Origin: Lachnospiraceae bacterium
Lineage (GTDB): Bacteria > Bacillota > Clostridia > Lachnospirales > Lachnospiraceae
DNA length: 53,890 nt
Assembly (NCBI GenBank): GCA_017525525.1
Contig: JAFXSQ010000022.1
Location: forward strand, 1-53,890
Reading direction: 5' to 3'
Under the pieces are notes generated by a model. It saw nothing but the letters and a program-made list of their open reading frames with translations. It was not told the DNA's origin and did no database searches. This document shows, one piece after another, positions 1-8,786 of the stretch. How positions within the stretch are numbered: position 1 is the stretch's first letter; each line of letters begins with the position of its first letter. The translations under genes were made by a program, and so were the position numbers.

Positions 1-4
1 ATTC

Positions 5-23
5 TTGGGGGCTACACCCCCAA
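5..23. repeat. short perfect hairpin at the window edge
   Basis: Seven-base arms TTGGGGG and CCCCCAA enclose a five-base loop. No T-tract follows on the plus strand, so it is not a clear terminator. It may belong to the end of the mobile element whose decayed recombinases follow, but nothing here proves that. Confidence 0.4.
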
Positions 24-129
24 CCCCCTGTATAATTGCGGCTTAGAGATGGTTTGAAGGACAACCATTCCTAACCCACAATTCTGCAACTACCTACAAA
101 ACTACTTTGCAACTTTCTACATCAGAGTT

Positions 130-288
130 TTGCAACAAACAGATGCTGCAACGCCTCTCACCGCTGACATGGTAACCTGGGAGTTTCATAAAGTATGGGA
201 CTCTGTAAATACTGAAAATGCAGTTCCATATGATTTCAGGCACAACTACGCAATACAAAACATCAATTCAGGAACTGTAGTGCCGTAA
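130..288 (+). pseudogene. 3' remnant of a tyrosine recombinase
   Basis: One frame reads through to TAA at 286-288 and contains the segment VPYDFRHNYAIQNINS. This resembles the active-site HxxR region and the tail of tyrosine recombinases of tandem-recombinase transposons. There is no start, and the N-terminal and central parts are missing from the window. The stop falls right where the next recombinase fragment opens in another frame, which suggests a deletion fused the two. The call rests on this one motif. Confidence 0.5.
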
Positions 289-1082
289 CATGCAACAATC
301 GCCTTTCAGCAATACGTACCTTTGCCCGGTACCTTTCTTCGCGAGATCTGAAATATCTCGATCTGGATACATGTGCTTCGGCTGTTCCGTATCGGAAAAC
401 CGTGAAGAAAAAAGTCGTGGGTATGTCACGAGAGGCTGTAAAAGCCATCCTTGCGGAACCGGATTCCAAAACGAAGGTAGGACTTAGGGACCTTACTTTG
501 ATGATCACTTTATACGGAACAGCAGCAAGAATCAGTGAGCTTCTATCCATAAGAATAGGTGACCTGCATCTCGATGGTTCAAAGCCCTACGTTATAATCA
601 CCGGTAAGGGTGGAAAAATCCGTACACTGTATCTGCTTCCCAAGGCGGTCGGATTTCTTCGCCTTTATATGAAAAAGTATCACGGTTCTAATGGTGGTAA
701 GGAGGATTTCCTGTTTTACTCATCCATCAAAGGCAGAACTACGGCTTTTTCACAACAGGCCGTCTTTAAACTCCTCAGGAAGTACGCCGCAGCAGCGCAT
801 GAAAAGTGCGATGCCGTTCCCCTAGAGTTGCACGCACATCAGTTCAGGCATGCAAAAGCGACTCACTGGCTTGAGTATGGAATGAATGTCGTTCAGATAT
901 CTTTCTTGCTCGGTCACTCATCGGTGGAGACTACTATGGTCTATCTGGATATCACCACCGAACAGGAGATGTCAGCATTGGCAACAATCGAGGGAGAAAA
1001 AAATCAGAAAGTGTCGGCCAAATGGAATCCTAAAACGGATACACTTTCTGACTTGTGTGGTCTTCGAAGACCAAAATCATAA
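285..1082 (+). pseudogene. tyrosine recombinase/integrase, N-terminally truncated
   Basis: The frame is open from about 234 to TAA at 1080-1082. The part before the first usable start (GTG at 402) still reads as recombinase core-binding domain (CNNRLSAIRTFARYLSSRD), so the original start is lost and this is a remnant, or at best a 226-residue product. The catalytic domain is intact: R in ARISELLSIR, HQFRH as the HxxR box, GHSSVETTMVYL with the last His and the nucleophilic Tyr. The family cuts and rejoins DNA through a 3'-phosphotyrosine. Neighbouring remains of a second recombinase fit a decayed tandem-recombinase transposon. Confidence 0.7.
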
Positions 1083-1107
1083 AACAAAATCTTCACCTCT
1101 TTGCAAC

Positions 1108-1135
1108 GGGAATACCTTTTTTAACAGGTATTCCC
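1108..1135. terminator. hairpin between convergent genes
   Basis: Ten-base perfect arms GGGAATACCT and AGGTATTCCC enclose an eight-base T-rich loop. It lies 25 bases after the recombinase stop, so it may end that transcript, but the T-run is in the loop rather than after the stem. A transposon-end palindrome is the alternative. Confidence 0.4.
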
Positions 1136-1187
1136 CAAAGGTGTGGATATGCTTTTAGTTGTGATAAATGGATGCGTTTTAACTAAC

Positions 1188-1221
1188 AAAAAAGAATGAT
1201 CGGTTATGACCATTCCTTTTT
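1188..1221 (-). terminator. probable terminator of the DUF3800 gene
   Basis: Read on the minus strand, GAATG and CATTC arms surround a loop that holds the stop codon of the DUF3800 gene, and six T follow. The stem is short, with extra A-T pairs only if one base is bulged. Confidence 0.45.
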
Positions 1222-1881
1222 GCCAAGAGGTTTTAGATAGTTCTTTTTCAGGTCTCGGATGTTTCCAAAGAACATCATTTCAGATTTGGAAAACAAGTTG
1301 TTCTCATATTTAAGCTTTACAAGTTCCAGGGTACACAACAGATCTGCTACCTGGAAGAGTTTATACTCCTTCGGCATCACCTTACGGAAGATAGGATTTG
1401 GAAGTAAGGCGTTGAATACGGATGAAAGAATCTTGCTGACTTCTACCTGTCCGTTATCATAATAGATTTTTACATCATCAAAAGAAAGGAATTCTTCGTA
1501 GTGGTCACGTACAAACTGGGATATCTGTTTGGAAAGCTTTCCGGTTGCCTCGACAACATCATCTATGTGGCGTTTTTCGATATAAAAGCATTTATATCGA
1601 ATATCGATCTGTCGTATGAAGGCAACCATTTTGTTGAATATGCGTCGTCTCTCGTCGATTCCCATTTCTGAGTATATCTCTTCTTTGCGGATGATAGGAC
1701 CGGTATGAATGCATATGTTGTCAAGTCCAAGAAAGGAAAGCTCCTGATTCAGTTTTGTTATGGAGGCTTGAATATCTACATTTTGGTCATGGAAGACCAT
1801 GGTAATGATGTAGTATGGCGAATGCGGTGCGTACTCACCAAAGTCTCCGGATTCATCAATAAATATGCTGAGTTCTTTCAA
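1204..1881 (-). CDS. DUF3800 domain protein
   Basis: A 225-residue protein that fills the whole DUF3800 family. The N-terminal FIDESGDFG motif, the central YYDNGQ and the C-terminal FQVADLLCTLE supply the spaced acidic residues typical of the family, which is thought to have an RNase H-like fold. Its biochemical role is not established; members often travel with mobile or defence genes. The start is taken as TTG at 1881 with a GAGG ribosome-binding site eight bases upstream. The gene is preceded on the same strand by its own promoter and a structured RNA ending in a terminator 22 bases before the start codon, so expression probably depends on readthrough. Confidence 0.75.
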   Translation of the reverse strand: MKELSIFIDESGDFGEYAPHSPYYIITMVFHDQNVDIQASITKLNQELSFLGLDNICIHTGPIIRKEEIYSEMGIDERRRIFNKMVAFIRQIDIRYKCFYIEKRHIDDVVEATGKLSKQISQFVRDHYEEFLSFDDVKIYYDNGQVEVSKILSSVFNALLPNPIFRKVMPKEYKLFQVADLLCTLELVKLKYENNLFSKSEMMFFGNIRDLKKNYLKPLGKKEWS

Positions 1882-1902
1882 ATAGTGTTACCTCGTTACT
1901 GT

Positions 1903-1982
1903 AAAAAAATGGCGGGGAACTTCCCCGCCCATGATGGACCTGGGTCTTTCGACCAGCCCAAATGAAATCACTGATTTCAGTG
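1903..1982 (-). ncRNA. structured RNA ahead of the DUF3800 gene (DUF3800-motif candidate)
   Basis: Read on the minus strand, three hairpins follow one another from a predicted 5' end near 1982. The first is TGAAATC/GATTTCA (plus coordinates 1963-1979). The second is a stem capped by GGTC-GAAA-GACC (1943-1954) with outer pairs to 1935 and 1960. The third is a GC-rich stem GGCGGGG/CCCCGCC (1911-1929) followed by A and seven T, an intrinsic terminator. Conserved RNA structures named DUF3800-I onwards are known upstream of genes of this family; I cannot tell which class this fits. It could act as a leader or as a separate RNA of about 75-80 nt. Confidence 0.6.
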
Positions 1983-1987
1983 CATTA

Positions 1988-2016
1988 AGTATATAACAAA
2001 AACAAAGAAAAAGCAA
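1988..2016 (-). promoter_or_regulatory. promoter for the structured RNA and DUF3800 gene
   Basis: On the minus strand TTGCTT (2011-2016) and TATACT (1988-1993) are separated by 17 bases. The expected start, six or seven bases further on, falls exactly at the first hairpin of the RNA. Confidence 0.6.
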
Positions 2017-2047
2017 TGATTTTTTTCGGGAAGGAGGGAGCAGAAAA

Positions 2048-2905
2048 ATGGCTGGGCGAATTCAGGGCGTGACGGTGGAGATTGACGGCAGCACGTCAAA
2101 ATTGTCTGCCGCATTGAAGCAGGTCAATTCTGAAATCAAAAATACCGAAAGCCAGCTTCGCGACGTCAATAAGCTCCTCCGCCTCGATCCGGGTAATACG
2201 GAGCTGCTAGCGCAGAAGCACAGGCTTTTAGGGGATGCTGTCAAGGAGACGAAGGAAAAGCTGGAAACCCTGAAGACGGCAGCGGAGCAGGCAAATACGG
2301 CTCTTGCAAACGGGGAGATATCACAGGCTCAGTATGATGCTCTGCAGAGGGAGATTGTTGAGACAGAGCAGAAGCTGAAATCCCTGGAGGAGCAGGCGAA
2401 GCAGTCCGCAACAGCGGTTCAGAAGATTGCCGCTTCCGGGGAGAAGCTCAAAACTATGGGTGACAATGTCACCAATGTCGGAAAGAAGTTCATGCCGGTG
2501 ACCGCTGGAATAGTTGGACTTGGTACAGCTGCCGTGAAAACTGCGGCGGACTTTGATACCGGTATGAGCAGGGTATCGGCGATATCCGGGGCTACGGGCT
2601 CTGAGCTGGATAAGCTTAGGGATAAAGCCCGTGAGATGGGAGCGAAAACAAAGTTCTCCGCTTCAGAGGCCGCATCTGCCATGGAATACATGAGCTTGGC
2701 CGGGTGGAAGACGGAGGATATGCTGTCCGGTATTGAAGGCGTAATGAACCTTGCAGCAGCTTCCAGAGAGAATCTGGCGACTACCTCGGATATAGTGACT
2801 GATGCTTTGACGGCTTTTGGTCTTTCTGCGGAAGACAGCGGACACTTTGCGGACATTCTTGTGGCGGCTTCGAGTAATGCAAGCTTGCTATTGATCCGGA
2901 GGTAG
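2048..2905 (+). pseudogene. phage tail tape-measure protein, N-terminal fragment
   Basis: The first 277 or so residues are typical of a phage tape-measure protein, which sets tail length. They hold a coiled-coil N-terminus with LRDVNKLLRLDPGNTELL, long alternating Lys/Glu/Gln helices, and the start of the tape-measure domain (FDTGMSRVSAISGATGSE, AASAMEYMSLAGWKTEDML). A good ribosome-binding site (AAGGAGGGA) precedes ATG 2048. Homology breaks off after AASSNA at about 2880, and seven unrelated codons lead to TAG. Full-length proteins are normally several hundred to over a thousand residues, so this cannot work. No other tail gene is present; the fragment is stranded prophage DNA. Confidence 0.8.
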
Positions 2906-3945
2906 GACATGTGGTAAAAGAAATATTTGATGCGGCAATTAGCGGAAAGCGAGTATCAGAAATTATAAAGCTGCTGAACGAGAAGGGTTATGAAACACCG
3001 TCGCAATACTATCAGAGAAAACACCCTGACGATAAGAAATTCAGGAAGGTATCCAATATGGCCTGTTGGAATAACTGTTCTGTCCGGCGCATCCTGCATT
3101 GCGAAATGTATTACGGTGTAGTGGTTGGACATAAGCGTCAGAGTATTGGCAGGGGATGGAAACACTCAGCCAAGACGCCTGAGGAAGAAAAAATCATTGT
3201 TGAGGGTAAACATCCGGCGATAGTCTCGAAAGAAGAGTTTCTGGAAGCACAGAAAGTCTTTGGCAAGAAGGCGGAAACGAAATTTGTGACGGATAAGACG
3301 TATCCTTTGCGAGGTAAAGTGTCGTGCGGAACCTTTGGGAGAGCTTTATGGACGCATTGGAAAAGGGTTAAGGACGGAGGCTACAGGTACTTCTATTGCT
3401 CACATGTTGCAGACCAGATTCGGGATGATGGTTGTAGCAGGAAATGGCTGAGGGAGGACGAGTTGAATGCTGTAGTGTGGGATTCTGTCAAGGGATTGAT
3501 AAAAGTAGCCGCAGGAGCAAAAAAGTCAGTCATTGAAAGAATGTCAGCTACCAAGAGGTGTAATGATATACTGGTAAAAAAGCTGGCAGAGCTTCAGAAA
3601 GAAAGGGCTGTGCATGAGGCTGAACGCTTCACGAATATGGATCAGTTCATGGCAGGTAATCTGGATAAGGAAAAATACCTGGACAGACATAAGGAACTGA
3701 CAGAAAAGATTGAGAAATTAGAATGTAAGATCTCAGAGCTGGAAACAAGTCTTCGTGAAGCTGAAGCGCTCAGGGATGACAGGATTCAGGAAGCTTTGGA
3801 GACATTGGAAAGCTTCTCAAGGGCAACAGAGCTTGATCAGGGTATTGTAGGTGCTATGATAGAAAAGGTGCTTGTGTATGATCCGAAGCATATAGAGATC
3901 AGGTGGACCTTTCCGGACGAAGTGATGAAATTACTTAATGGATGA
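2884..3945 (+). pseudogene. large serine recombinase, C-terminal part
   Basis: The frame resumes at about 2884 inside a serine-recombinase linker: reading through gives AIDPEVGHVVKEIFDAAISG, the usual entry to the Recombinase domain. A GTG at 2911 would give 344 residues. The Recombinase domain, a zinc-ribbon region and a long coiled coil (about residues 205-295) follow. The whole N-terminal resolvase domain with the catalytic Ser is absent. The zinc ribbon has CGTFG where CxxCG is expected, so one ligand is lost. The product cannot catalyse recombination. It is joined directly to the tape-measure fragment; an AAGCTT lies at 2881-2886, at the joint. Confidence 0.8.
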
Positions 3946-3951
3946 AGGTAT

Positions 3952-3986
3952 GGAGTCGGTTGGAGAAATCTGACCGGCTCCTTTTT
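3952..3986 (+). terminator. intrinsic terminator after the recombinase remnant
   Basis: GGAGTCGGTT pairs with GACCGGCTCC over ten positions (two G-T pairs), followed by TTTTT. It begins seven bases after the stop codon. Confidence 0.8.
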
Positions 3987-4065
3987 CTGGCTATTCAGAA
4001 GGGCTTTCTTCTGCTATAATGGATTGAAGTATAATTCAATTAGTTGAAACGTCAGCAGGGAACGG

Positions 4066-4092
4066 AATTGTCCAATCGCCGATTGGACAATT
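4066..4092. repeat. perfect 12-bp palindrome
   Basis: AATTGTCCAATC and GATTGGACAATT flank a GCC loop. It sits between the recombinase terminator and a broken acetyltransferase gene. No T-tract follows, so it is more likely a protein-binding site or element end than a terminator. Confidence 0.55.
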
Positions 4093-4144
4093 AACAGTTG
4101 ATCATTAGAAGAAGAAAAATATAAAAATTATTTGTCCCTATTGA

Positions 4145-4402
4145 CAGTACGCTGATGATATCCAGCCGACAGACCTTACTCCCTGGATGGGATTTGTCTA
4201 TACATTTCCGGAGCACAGGGGACATCGTTATGTGGGAATACTTATGGGAGAAGTAGAAAGACTTGCAAGAGAGGAAGGCATTTCAGAAGTCTTTATATCG
4301 ACAAACCACATCGGACCCTATGAAAAAAATGGTTGCGAGTTCAAAACAGAAATGAAGGACATGAACGGAGAACTATCAAGGGTATATGTGAAGAAGATAT
4401 GA
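4145..4402 (+). pseudogene. GNAT N-acetyltransferase, C-terminal remnant
   Basis: An in-frame reading from 4145, just after a TGA, gives YADDIQPTDLTPWMGFVYTF and then PEHRGHRYVGILM, a GNAT acetyl-CoA-binding loop (R/Q-x-x-G-x-G/A form). It ends with EKNGCEFKTEMKDMNGE near the stop at 4402. The N-terminal half of the fold is missing. ATG 4187 would give 71 residues, but no ribosome-binding site precedes it. Confidence 0.65.
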
Positions 4403-4560
4403 GAATAAATATGCTATAAATAGAGTTCGGCTTTTCGGCAATGTCGGATGCATCGGGAAACTGGCATGTTGTTTGTATAACAGAAGTAGCAAAAAATCAA
4501 CTGATGATTTATGGAGATAATATCCGCGTATGTGTACAATGACTGCGGAGGTGATGGAAA

Positions 4561-5232
4561 ATGGTTTTTTCAGAAAAACTGCAGATACTCAGAAAGAATA
4601 AAGGTTATACACAAGAGGGACTTGCGGAAAAGCTTGGTGTTTCAAGACAAGCTGTTGCAAAATGGGAATCAGGTCACATTTATCCTGATATTTCCAATCT
4701 TATTCAGATAAGTGACCTTATGAGTGTCAGTGTTGATTATCTGGTTAAGGATCAGGATTGTGCTATGAATATTAAGTCACAACCGGATACGGAGCTTGAT
4801 GAACTGATTGCATTCAGACTTGAAGCAAATGTCAATACCTACGCAGCATATAAGAATGAGGTTGATGCCACCAGACCGGCTTCTCATGATTTCAGATATG
4901 AGAATGGCAAGTACATGTATCATGACACATATGTCGGCGGAGAGGAATTTGCAGGAGAGGAAGCGGTATGGAAAGACGGACAGGCTGTCTATGCCATGAA
5001 TTATATGGGGCGTGTATTGGCGGACGGCTTTAGTGGTAATTTCTTGAAAGAAGCGCTTAGAGCAGCAGATAAAAAGATGCCATATAGGGGACCGGAGATT
5101 TATCAATCAGGAGAATACACATACAGATGTAAAGTGACCGGAGATTTTACCTGGTTTCAGGGATATGAAGAAATCTATCATGGTAATTTAAAAGTATATG
5201 AATGCGTGTTTCATGGTGGATTGCTGAAATAA
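4561..5232 (+). CDS. XRE-family regulator with DUF5680 domain
   Basis: A 223-residue protein. Residues 1-62 are a Cro/C1-type helix-turn-helix (KLQILRKNKGYTQEGLAEKL, then VSRQAVAKWESG) of the kind that binds operator DNA. Residues 80-220 match the DUF5680 domain often fused to such helices (HDFRYENGKYMYHDTYVGGE and a closing YHGNLKVYECVFHGGLL); its role is unknown. GGAGGTG ends five bases before ATG 4561. The next gene, an isochorismatase-GNAT fusion, begins 64 bases downstream and may be a target or operon partner. Confidence 0.85.
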   Translation: MVFSEKLQILRKNKGYTQEGLAEKLGVSRQAVAKWESGHIYPDISNLIQISDLMSVSVDYLVKDQDCAMNIKSQPDTELDELIAFRLEANVNTYAAYKNEVDATRPASHDFRYENGKYMYHDTYVGGEEFAGEEAVWKDGQAVYAMNYMGRVLADGFSGNFLKEALRAADKKMPYRGPEIYQSGEYTYRCKVTGDFTWFQGYEEIYHGNLKVYECVFHGGLLK

Positions 5233-5296
5233 AACAGAATGCTGACCAAGGCACAGCTTCAATCAAATTATGATTTCAACTCGAGAAAGGGAAAAA

Positions 5297-6412
5297 ATGG
5301 TTTTACTTGTTATAGATGTTCAAAAAGGAATAACGGATGAGAGGTTGTATGGATTTCAGCAGTTTGAGGAGAATCTGAAGACTTTGATTGATGCATCCCG
5401 TAAATGCGGGGTTGAAGTGATCTATGTCAGACATGATGACGGTCCCGGTTCAGGCTTTTCAAAGGGAGATGCTGATTTTGAAATCTATGAAGGAATTGCA
5501 CCCATAGCCGGGGAGATGATTATTGATAAGAAGGTCAACAGTGCATTTCATGAATCTGTCGGACTTGATCTGTATCTGAAATCCCAAAAAGTAAAAAGTG
5601 TGATAGCGGTTGGGCTTCAGACAGACTACTGCGTGGATGCCACCGTAAAGAGCGGTTTCGAAAAAGGTTATGAAATGATCGTTCCGGAGTATTGTAATTC
5701 CACGCGTAGCAATTCGTATATGGATGCGAGGACAACATACGAATTCTATAATAAGAATATGTGGCCCGGCAGATACGCAACATGTCCGACTGTTTCTGAA
5801 ACATTGGAAATGATACACAACTATAAAAAAAGTGAGAACCCCTTCAGGATCACCGGATGCGGTACTAAAGAGATTGAAACGGAAAGATTACTGCTGCGTC
5901 CGTTTCTGTTAAGTGATGCGAAGTCTGCACATCATAACTGGGCAGGAGATGAAGAAGTCCAGAAAATGTATGGTGAGCCGGTGTACAAGACTGTAGAAGA
6001 TGTGCAAGGTCATCTTGAGAAATACATTACTGCGTACAAATCAGATTATTATTACCGATGGGCAGTTGTTGAAAAGCAGTCCGGTGAATGCATCGGGCAG
6101 ATTGCTTATTTTCTTGTGGATAAGCTTAACAGCTGGGGCGAGATTGAATACTGTATCGGAAGCGCGTATCAGGGAAAGGGTTATGCGACGGAAGCAACAA
6201 AAGCGATTATCAGGTATGGTTTCGATGAAATCGGATTTAACAAGGTGCAGATCTGTGTCCGACCGTCTAACATAAAGTCCAAGAGAGTGATTGAGAAATG
6301 TGGCTTTGAGTATGAAGGCACGCTCAGAGATTATTTCTTTATAGACGGTGAATACGAAGGAAGAATGTATTATTCTATATTGAAAGACGAAATAGCCGGG
6401 AAGAAAGAATGA
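5297..6412 (+). CDS. isochorismatase-like hydrolase fused to a GNAT acetyltransferase
   Basis: A 371-residue two-domain protein. Residues 1-175 are a cysteine hydrolase of the isochorismatase superfamily: Asp7 in VIDVQ, Lys78/79 in DKKVNS and Cys112 in TDYCVDAT form the expected Asp-Lys-Cys triad. Such enzymes hydrolyse amides such as nicotinamide or carbamoyl compounds; the substrate here is unknown. Residues 195-365 are a RimJ/RimL-type GNAT domain (ETERLLLRPF, GSAYQGKGYATEA, RPSNIKSKRVIEKCGF). The start is placed at ATG 5297, seven bases after GAAAGGG; an in-frame ATG at 5270 has no ribosome-binding site. Both active sites look intact, so it is probably a genuine fusion. Confidence 0.8.
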   Translation: MVLLVIDVQKGITDERLYGFQQFEENLKTLIDASRKCGVEVIYVRHDDGPGSGFSKGDADFEIYEGIAPIAGEMIIDKKVNSAFHESVGLDLYLKSQKVKSVIAVGLQTDYCVDATVKSGFEKGYEMIVPEYCNSTRSNSYMDARTTYEFYNKNMWPGRYATCPTVSETLEMIHNYKKSENPFRITGCGTKEIETERLLLRPFLLSDAKSAHHNWAGDEEVQKMYGEPVYKTVEDVQGHLEKYITAYKSDYYYRWAVVEKQSGECIGQIAYFLVDKLNSWGEIEYCIGSAYQGKGYATEATKAIIRYGFDEIGFNKVQICVRPSNIKSKRVIEKCGFEYEGTLRDYFFIDGEYEGRMYYSILKDEIAGKKE

Positions 6413-6436
6413 AGAAGAATCGACAAGAGGACTGTT

Positions 6437-6523
6437 ATGAGTGTAGAGTTGAAAGCTGTAAAGCGTGATGATATTGAAACGGTCTGGAAGATGCAGGTTG
6501 AGGCATTCGCCGGACTTTTATGA
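6437..6523 (+). pseudogene. GNAT acetyltransferase, frameshifted N-terminal remnant
   Basis: ATG 6437 opens a 28-residue reading MSVELKAVKRDDIETVWKMQ, a standard GNAT N-terminus, ending at TGA 6521. Removing one G near 6511 continues the homology for a few residues (DFYEKD) before another stop. The rest of the gene is gone, and an inverted repeat begins 22 bases later. Confidence 0.6.
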
Positions 6524-6544
6524 AAAGGACTGAGAAGAAATCGG

Positions 6545-6593
6545 TGTTAAGGCGGTATTTTTGCGGGAAAATCAAAAAAATACCGCCTTAACA
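6545..6593. repeat. 18-bp inverted repeat
   Basis: Perfect arms TGTTAAGGCGGTATTTTT and AAAAATACCGCCTTAACA around a 13-base loop. The stem reads as a bidirectional terminator (runs of T at the arm ends) or a very small transposon-like palindrome. It separates the broken acetyltransferase from the ATPase gene. Confidence 0.65.
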
Positions 6594-6643
6594 TTGAAAT
6601 AACGGCGCTGATATGTTATTATTTCCGTACGGAGGATAATGGT

Positions 6644-7873
6644 ATGAGGCTGTATCATAGGGAAATATATCTTGAGAAAATCCGTGGGTTTTACCACGAG
6701 ACTGATTTAATAAAGGTAATTACCGGAATCAGACGTTGCGGAAAATCATGTCTGATGCAAACGATATCTGAAGAGCTGGTAGCATCAGGTGTGAATGATG
6801 AGAACATTATATACATAAACCTGGATAAAAGGGGATATAAATCCATTAAAACTCCGGACATGCTGGAAAAAGCAATCGATGAAATGTCGGGAGCGAAAGG
6901 AGTGAAATATCTCTTTATTGACGAGATTCAAAATGTTGAAGGTTTTGAAGAGGTAATAAATGCTTATCGAGAGGAAGAAGAGTATTCGATTTTTATTACC
7001 GGATCAAATTCATATCTGTTGAGTGGCGAACTGATTACGAAACTGACCGGACGATATCTGGAATTTGAAATGTATCCGCTGACATTTGATGAATATATTG
7101 GGATGAAGAAATTTCTAAAGCAGGGTGTCAGTGAAAATGTTTTTGAGGAATTTGAAAAGTACATTACGGAAGGGGGATTCCCCAGGTCATTAGGTTTTCA
7201 AAATCCGGAGGACAAGCGTAATTATGTACGTGGGATAATTTCGGAAATCTTTGAGAAGGATATCCGTAAGCGTGTAAAAATTCGAAATGTATCAGTGTTT
7301 AACATGATTCAGACATATATAATCAATAATTTCGGAGCTACTACCAGTTTGACCAATATCCTGGATGATCTTCATAAATCCGGGAGTGATATCAGAAGAG
7401 AAACATTGAGTAAGTACATACAGATTTTGATAGATGCAAAGATTATTCACAAATGCGATAGATTTGATCTAAAGTCCAGAAGGTCAATTGGAGGAGAACA
7501 GAAATACTATTTGGCTGATCTTGGATTCTATTTCGCAACAAATACTGACAACAGGATTAATTATGGTCCGGTTCTTGAAAATATAGTCTATATATATGCA
7601 AAATCCAGAGGATATTCTGTCAGCGTCGGACGTATCGGGAAACTTGAATGCGACTTTATTGTTCGTAAAGAAGCGATGCAGTATTCATATATTCAGGTGG
7701 CAATGACGATATTAAGCAGCAAGGAAACAGAAGACAGAGAATACAGACCGTTGGAATCCATAAAGGATAACTATCCCAAATATGTTGTTACAAGGAATGA
7801 TCTTATACAGAAAAGAAACGGGATCATTCATGTAAATATTGGTCCGTTCATGGAGAGGGGAACCTTATTTTAG
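6644..7873 (+). CDS. AAA-type ATPase with DUF4143 C-terminal domain
   Basis: A 409-residue protein of the AAA_14/DUF4143 family. It has Walker A TGIRRCGKSCLM near residues 28-39, Walker B YLFIDEIQNV near 90-99 and a sensor-like FITGSNSYLLSG near 120. The C-terminal DUF4143 half (about 195-400) has a restriction-nuclease-like stretch ENIVYIYAKSRGY with ECDFIV. These genes are abundant in anaerobes, move between genomes and have no settled function. A strong ribosome-binding site (GGAGG, eight bases before ATG 6644) fixes the start. It appears monocistronic. Confidence 0.85.
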   Translation: MRLYHREIYLEKIRGFYHETDLIKVITGIRRCGKSCLMQTISEELVASGVNDENIIYINLDKRGYKSIKTPDMLEKAIDEMSGAKGVKYLFIDEIQNVEGFEEVINAYREEEEYSIFITGSNSYLLSGELITKLTGRYLEFEMYPLTFDEYIGMKKFLKQGVSENVFEEFEKYITEGGFPRSLGFQNPEDKRNYVRGIISEIFEKDIRKRVKIRNVSVFNMIQTYIINNFGATTSLTNILDDLHKSGSDIRRETLSKYIQILIDAKIIHKCDRFDLKSRRSIGGEQKYYLADLGFYFATNTDNRINYGPVLENIVYIYAKSRGYSVSVGRIGKLECDFIVRKEAMQYSYIQVAMTILSSKETEDREYRPLESIKDNYPKYVVTRNDLIQKRNGIIHVNIGPFMERGTLF

Positions 7874-7896
7874 TTAGAAAAATGAAGGAGACGAAA

Positions 7897-8295
7897 ATGC
7901 AATTTAAGCAGGGTGACGGCTGGAAAGCCTGTTATGATGAAGAGCGTGGATTATACACGGCACAACGCGGAGGCTGCGGGTATTATCATCTGTACGAGAT
8001 TACGGAGGATATTTTTAACGCGCTGACGGATGGGATGAATGATGCGGATTCATACCATCTTATGGACAAAGGTAGGCATCTTTACATGGATGTGAACGAC
8101 CGCTGCGGTCCGCCGTACACAGTTGTTTTGGATCATGATTATGAAAAGCTTTGTCCCTGGGCAGATATTGTACAAAGTGGCAAGGTATGGTCCGATGAAC
8201 TTACAGATGCCGCAGTGGAACTGTTCGCATCCGAAGAAAACAATCGTGAGCAGAGACGAAAAAAGCGGGAAGAACGAATGAAGAAGGACATTTGA
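7897..8295 (+). CDS. hypothetical acidic-aromatic protein
   Basis: A 132-residue protein I do not recognise. It is rich in Tyr, Asp and Gly in the first 100 residues (KACYDEERGLYTAQRGGCGY) and ends in a very basic tail (NREQRRKKREERMKK). No signal peptide or membrane segment is seen. GGAG lies six bases before ATG 7897, which is why this start is preferred to ATG 7882. It begins 23 bases after the ATPase gene and may be co-transcribed with it. Confidence 0.6.
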   Translation: MQFKQGDGWKACYDEERGLYTAQRGGCGYYHLYEITEDIFNALTDGMNDADSYHLMDKGRHLYMDVNDRCGPPYTVVLDHDYEKLCPWADIVQSGKVWSDELTDAAVELFASEENNREQRRKKREERMKKDI

Positions 8296-8338
8296 TCAAG
8301 ACAGGATAGTGGTAAATAAGGGGCGAGGGAAGATAGAT

Positions 8339-8707
8339 ATGAGTTTTATTTTTGTAGCACTTGGCGGTGCGCTTGGGGCTGTGGCAAGATATGCCATAAG
8401 CCTTATTCCGTTCAAGTCGGAGTTTCCGGTATTGACATTGATAACAAATATACTTGGCGCGCTTCTGATAGGATTTATTGTAGGCGTTACGAGTGAAAAG
8501 GATGGTATCTCGGAGAATACTGTCCTGTTCTGGAAGACCGGAGTATGTGGCGGTTTTACGACTTTTTCAACATTCTCTCTTGAAGCATATAATCTGATGG
8601 AGAAAAAGCAATATGTGCTTGGTGGGACATATGTGGTACTAAGCTGTGTCTGCTGTATCGCAGGCGTTTTTATCGGAAATAAATTATTGACATTGGTCAG
8701 GTTGTGA
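8339..8707 (+). CDS. crcB: fluoride ion channel CrcB/Fluc
   Basis: A 122-residue membrane protein with four hydrophobic segments, the length of a single Fluc subunit. Diagnostic motifs are present: GGALGAVARY near the N-terminus, LITNILGALLIGF (the pore Asn), and GGFTTFSTFSLE with the phenylalanine box that lines the fluoride pathway. Fluc dimers form two antiparallel pores that let toxic fluoride leave the cell. GAGGGA precedes ATG 8339. No fluoride riboswitch was found upstream. Confidence 0.9.
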   Translation: MSFIFVALGGALGAVARYAISLIPFKSEFPVLTLITNILGALLIGFIVGVTSEKDGISENTVLFWKTGVCGGFTTFSTFSLEAYNLMEKKQYVLGGTYVVLSCVCCIAGVFIGNKLLTLVRL

Positions 8708-8786
8708 TGCTCCTTGGCGAATTGTGTGAGTGAAGATTGTGTAATGCATATTTTGAAGATAATTAATAAAAAAGGGTGAAGCATAT

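Noticed and set aside
8296-8338. Fluoride riboswitch before the fluoride channel gene
   Set aside because: The 43-base gap and the end of the upstream gene show no fluoride-aptamer core.
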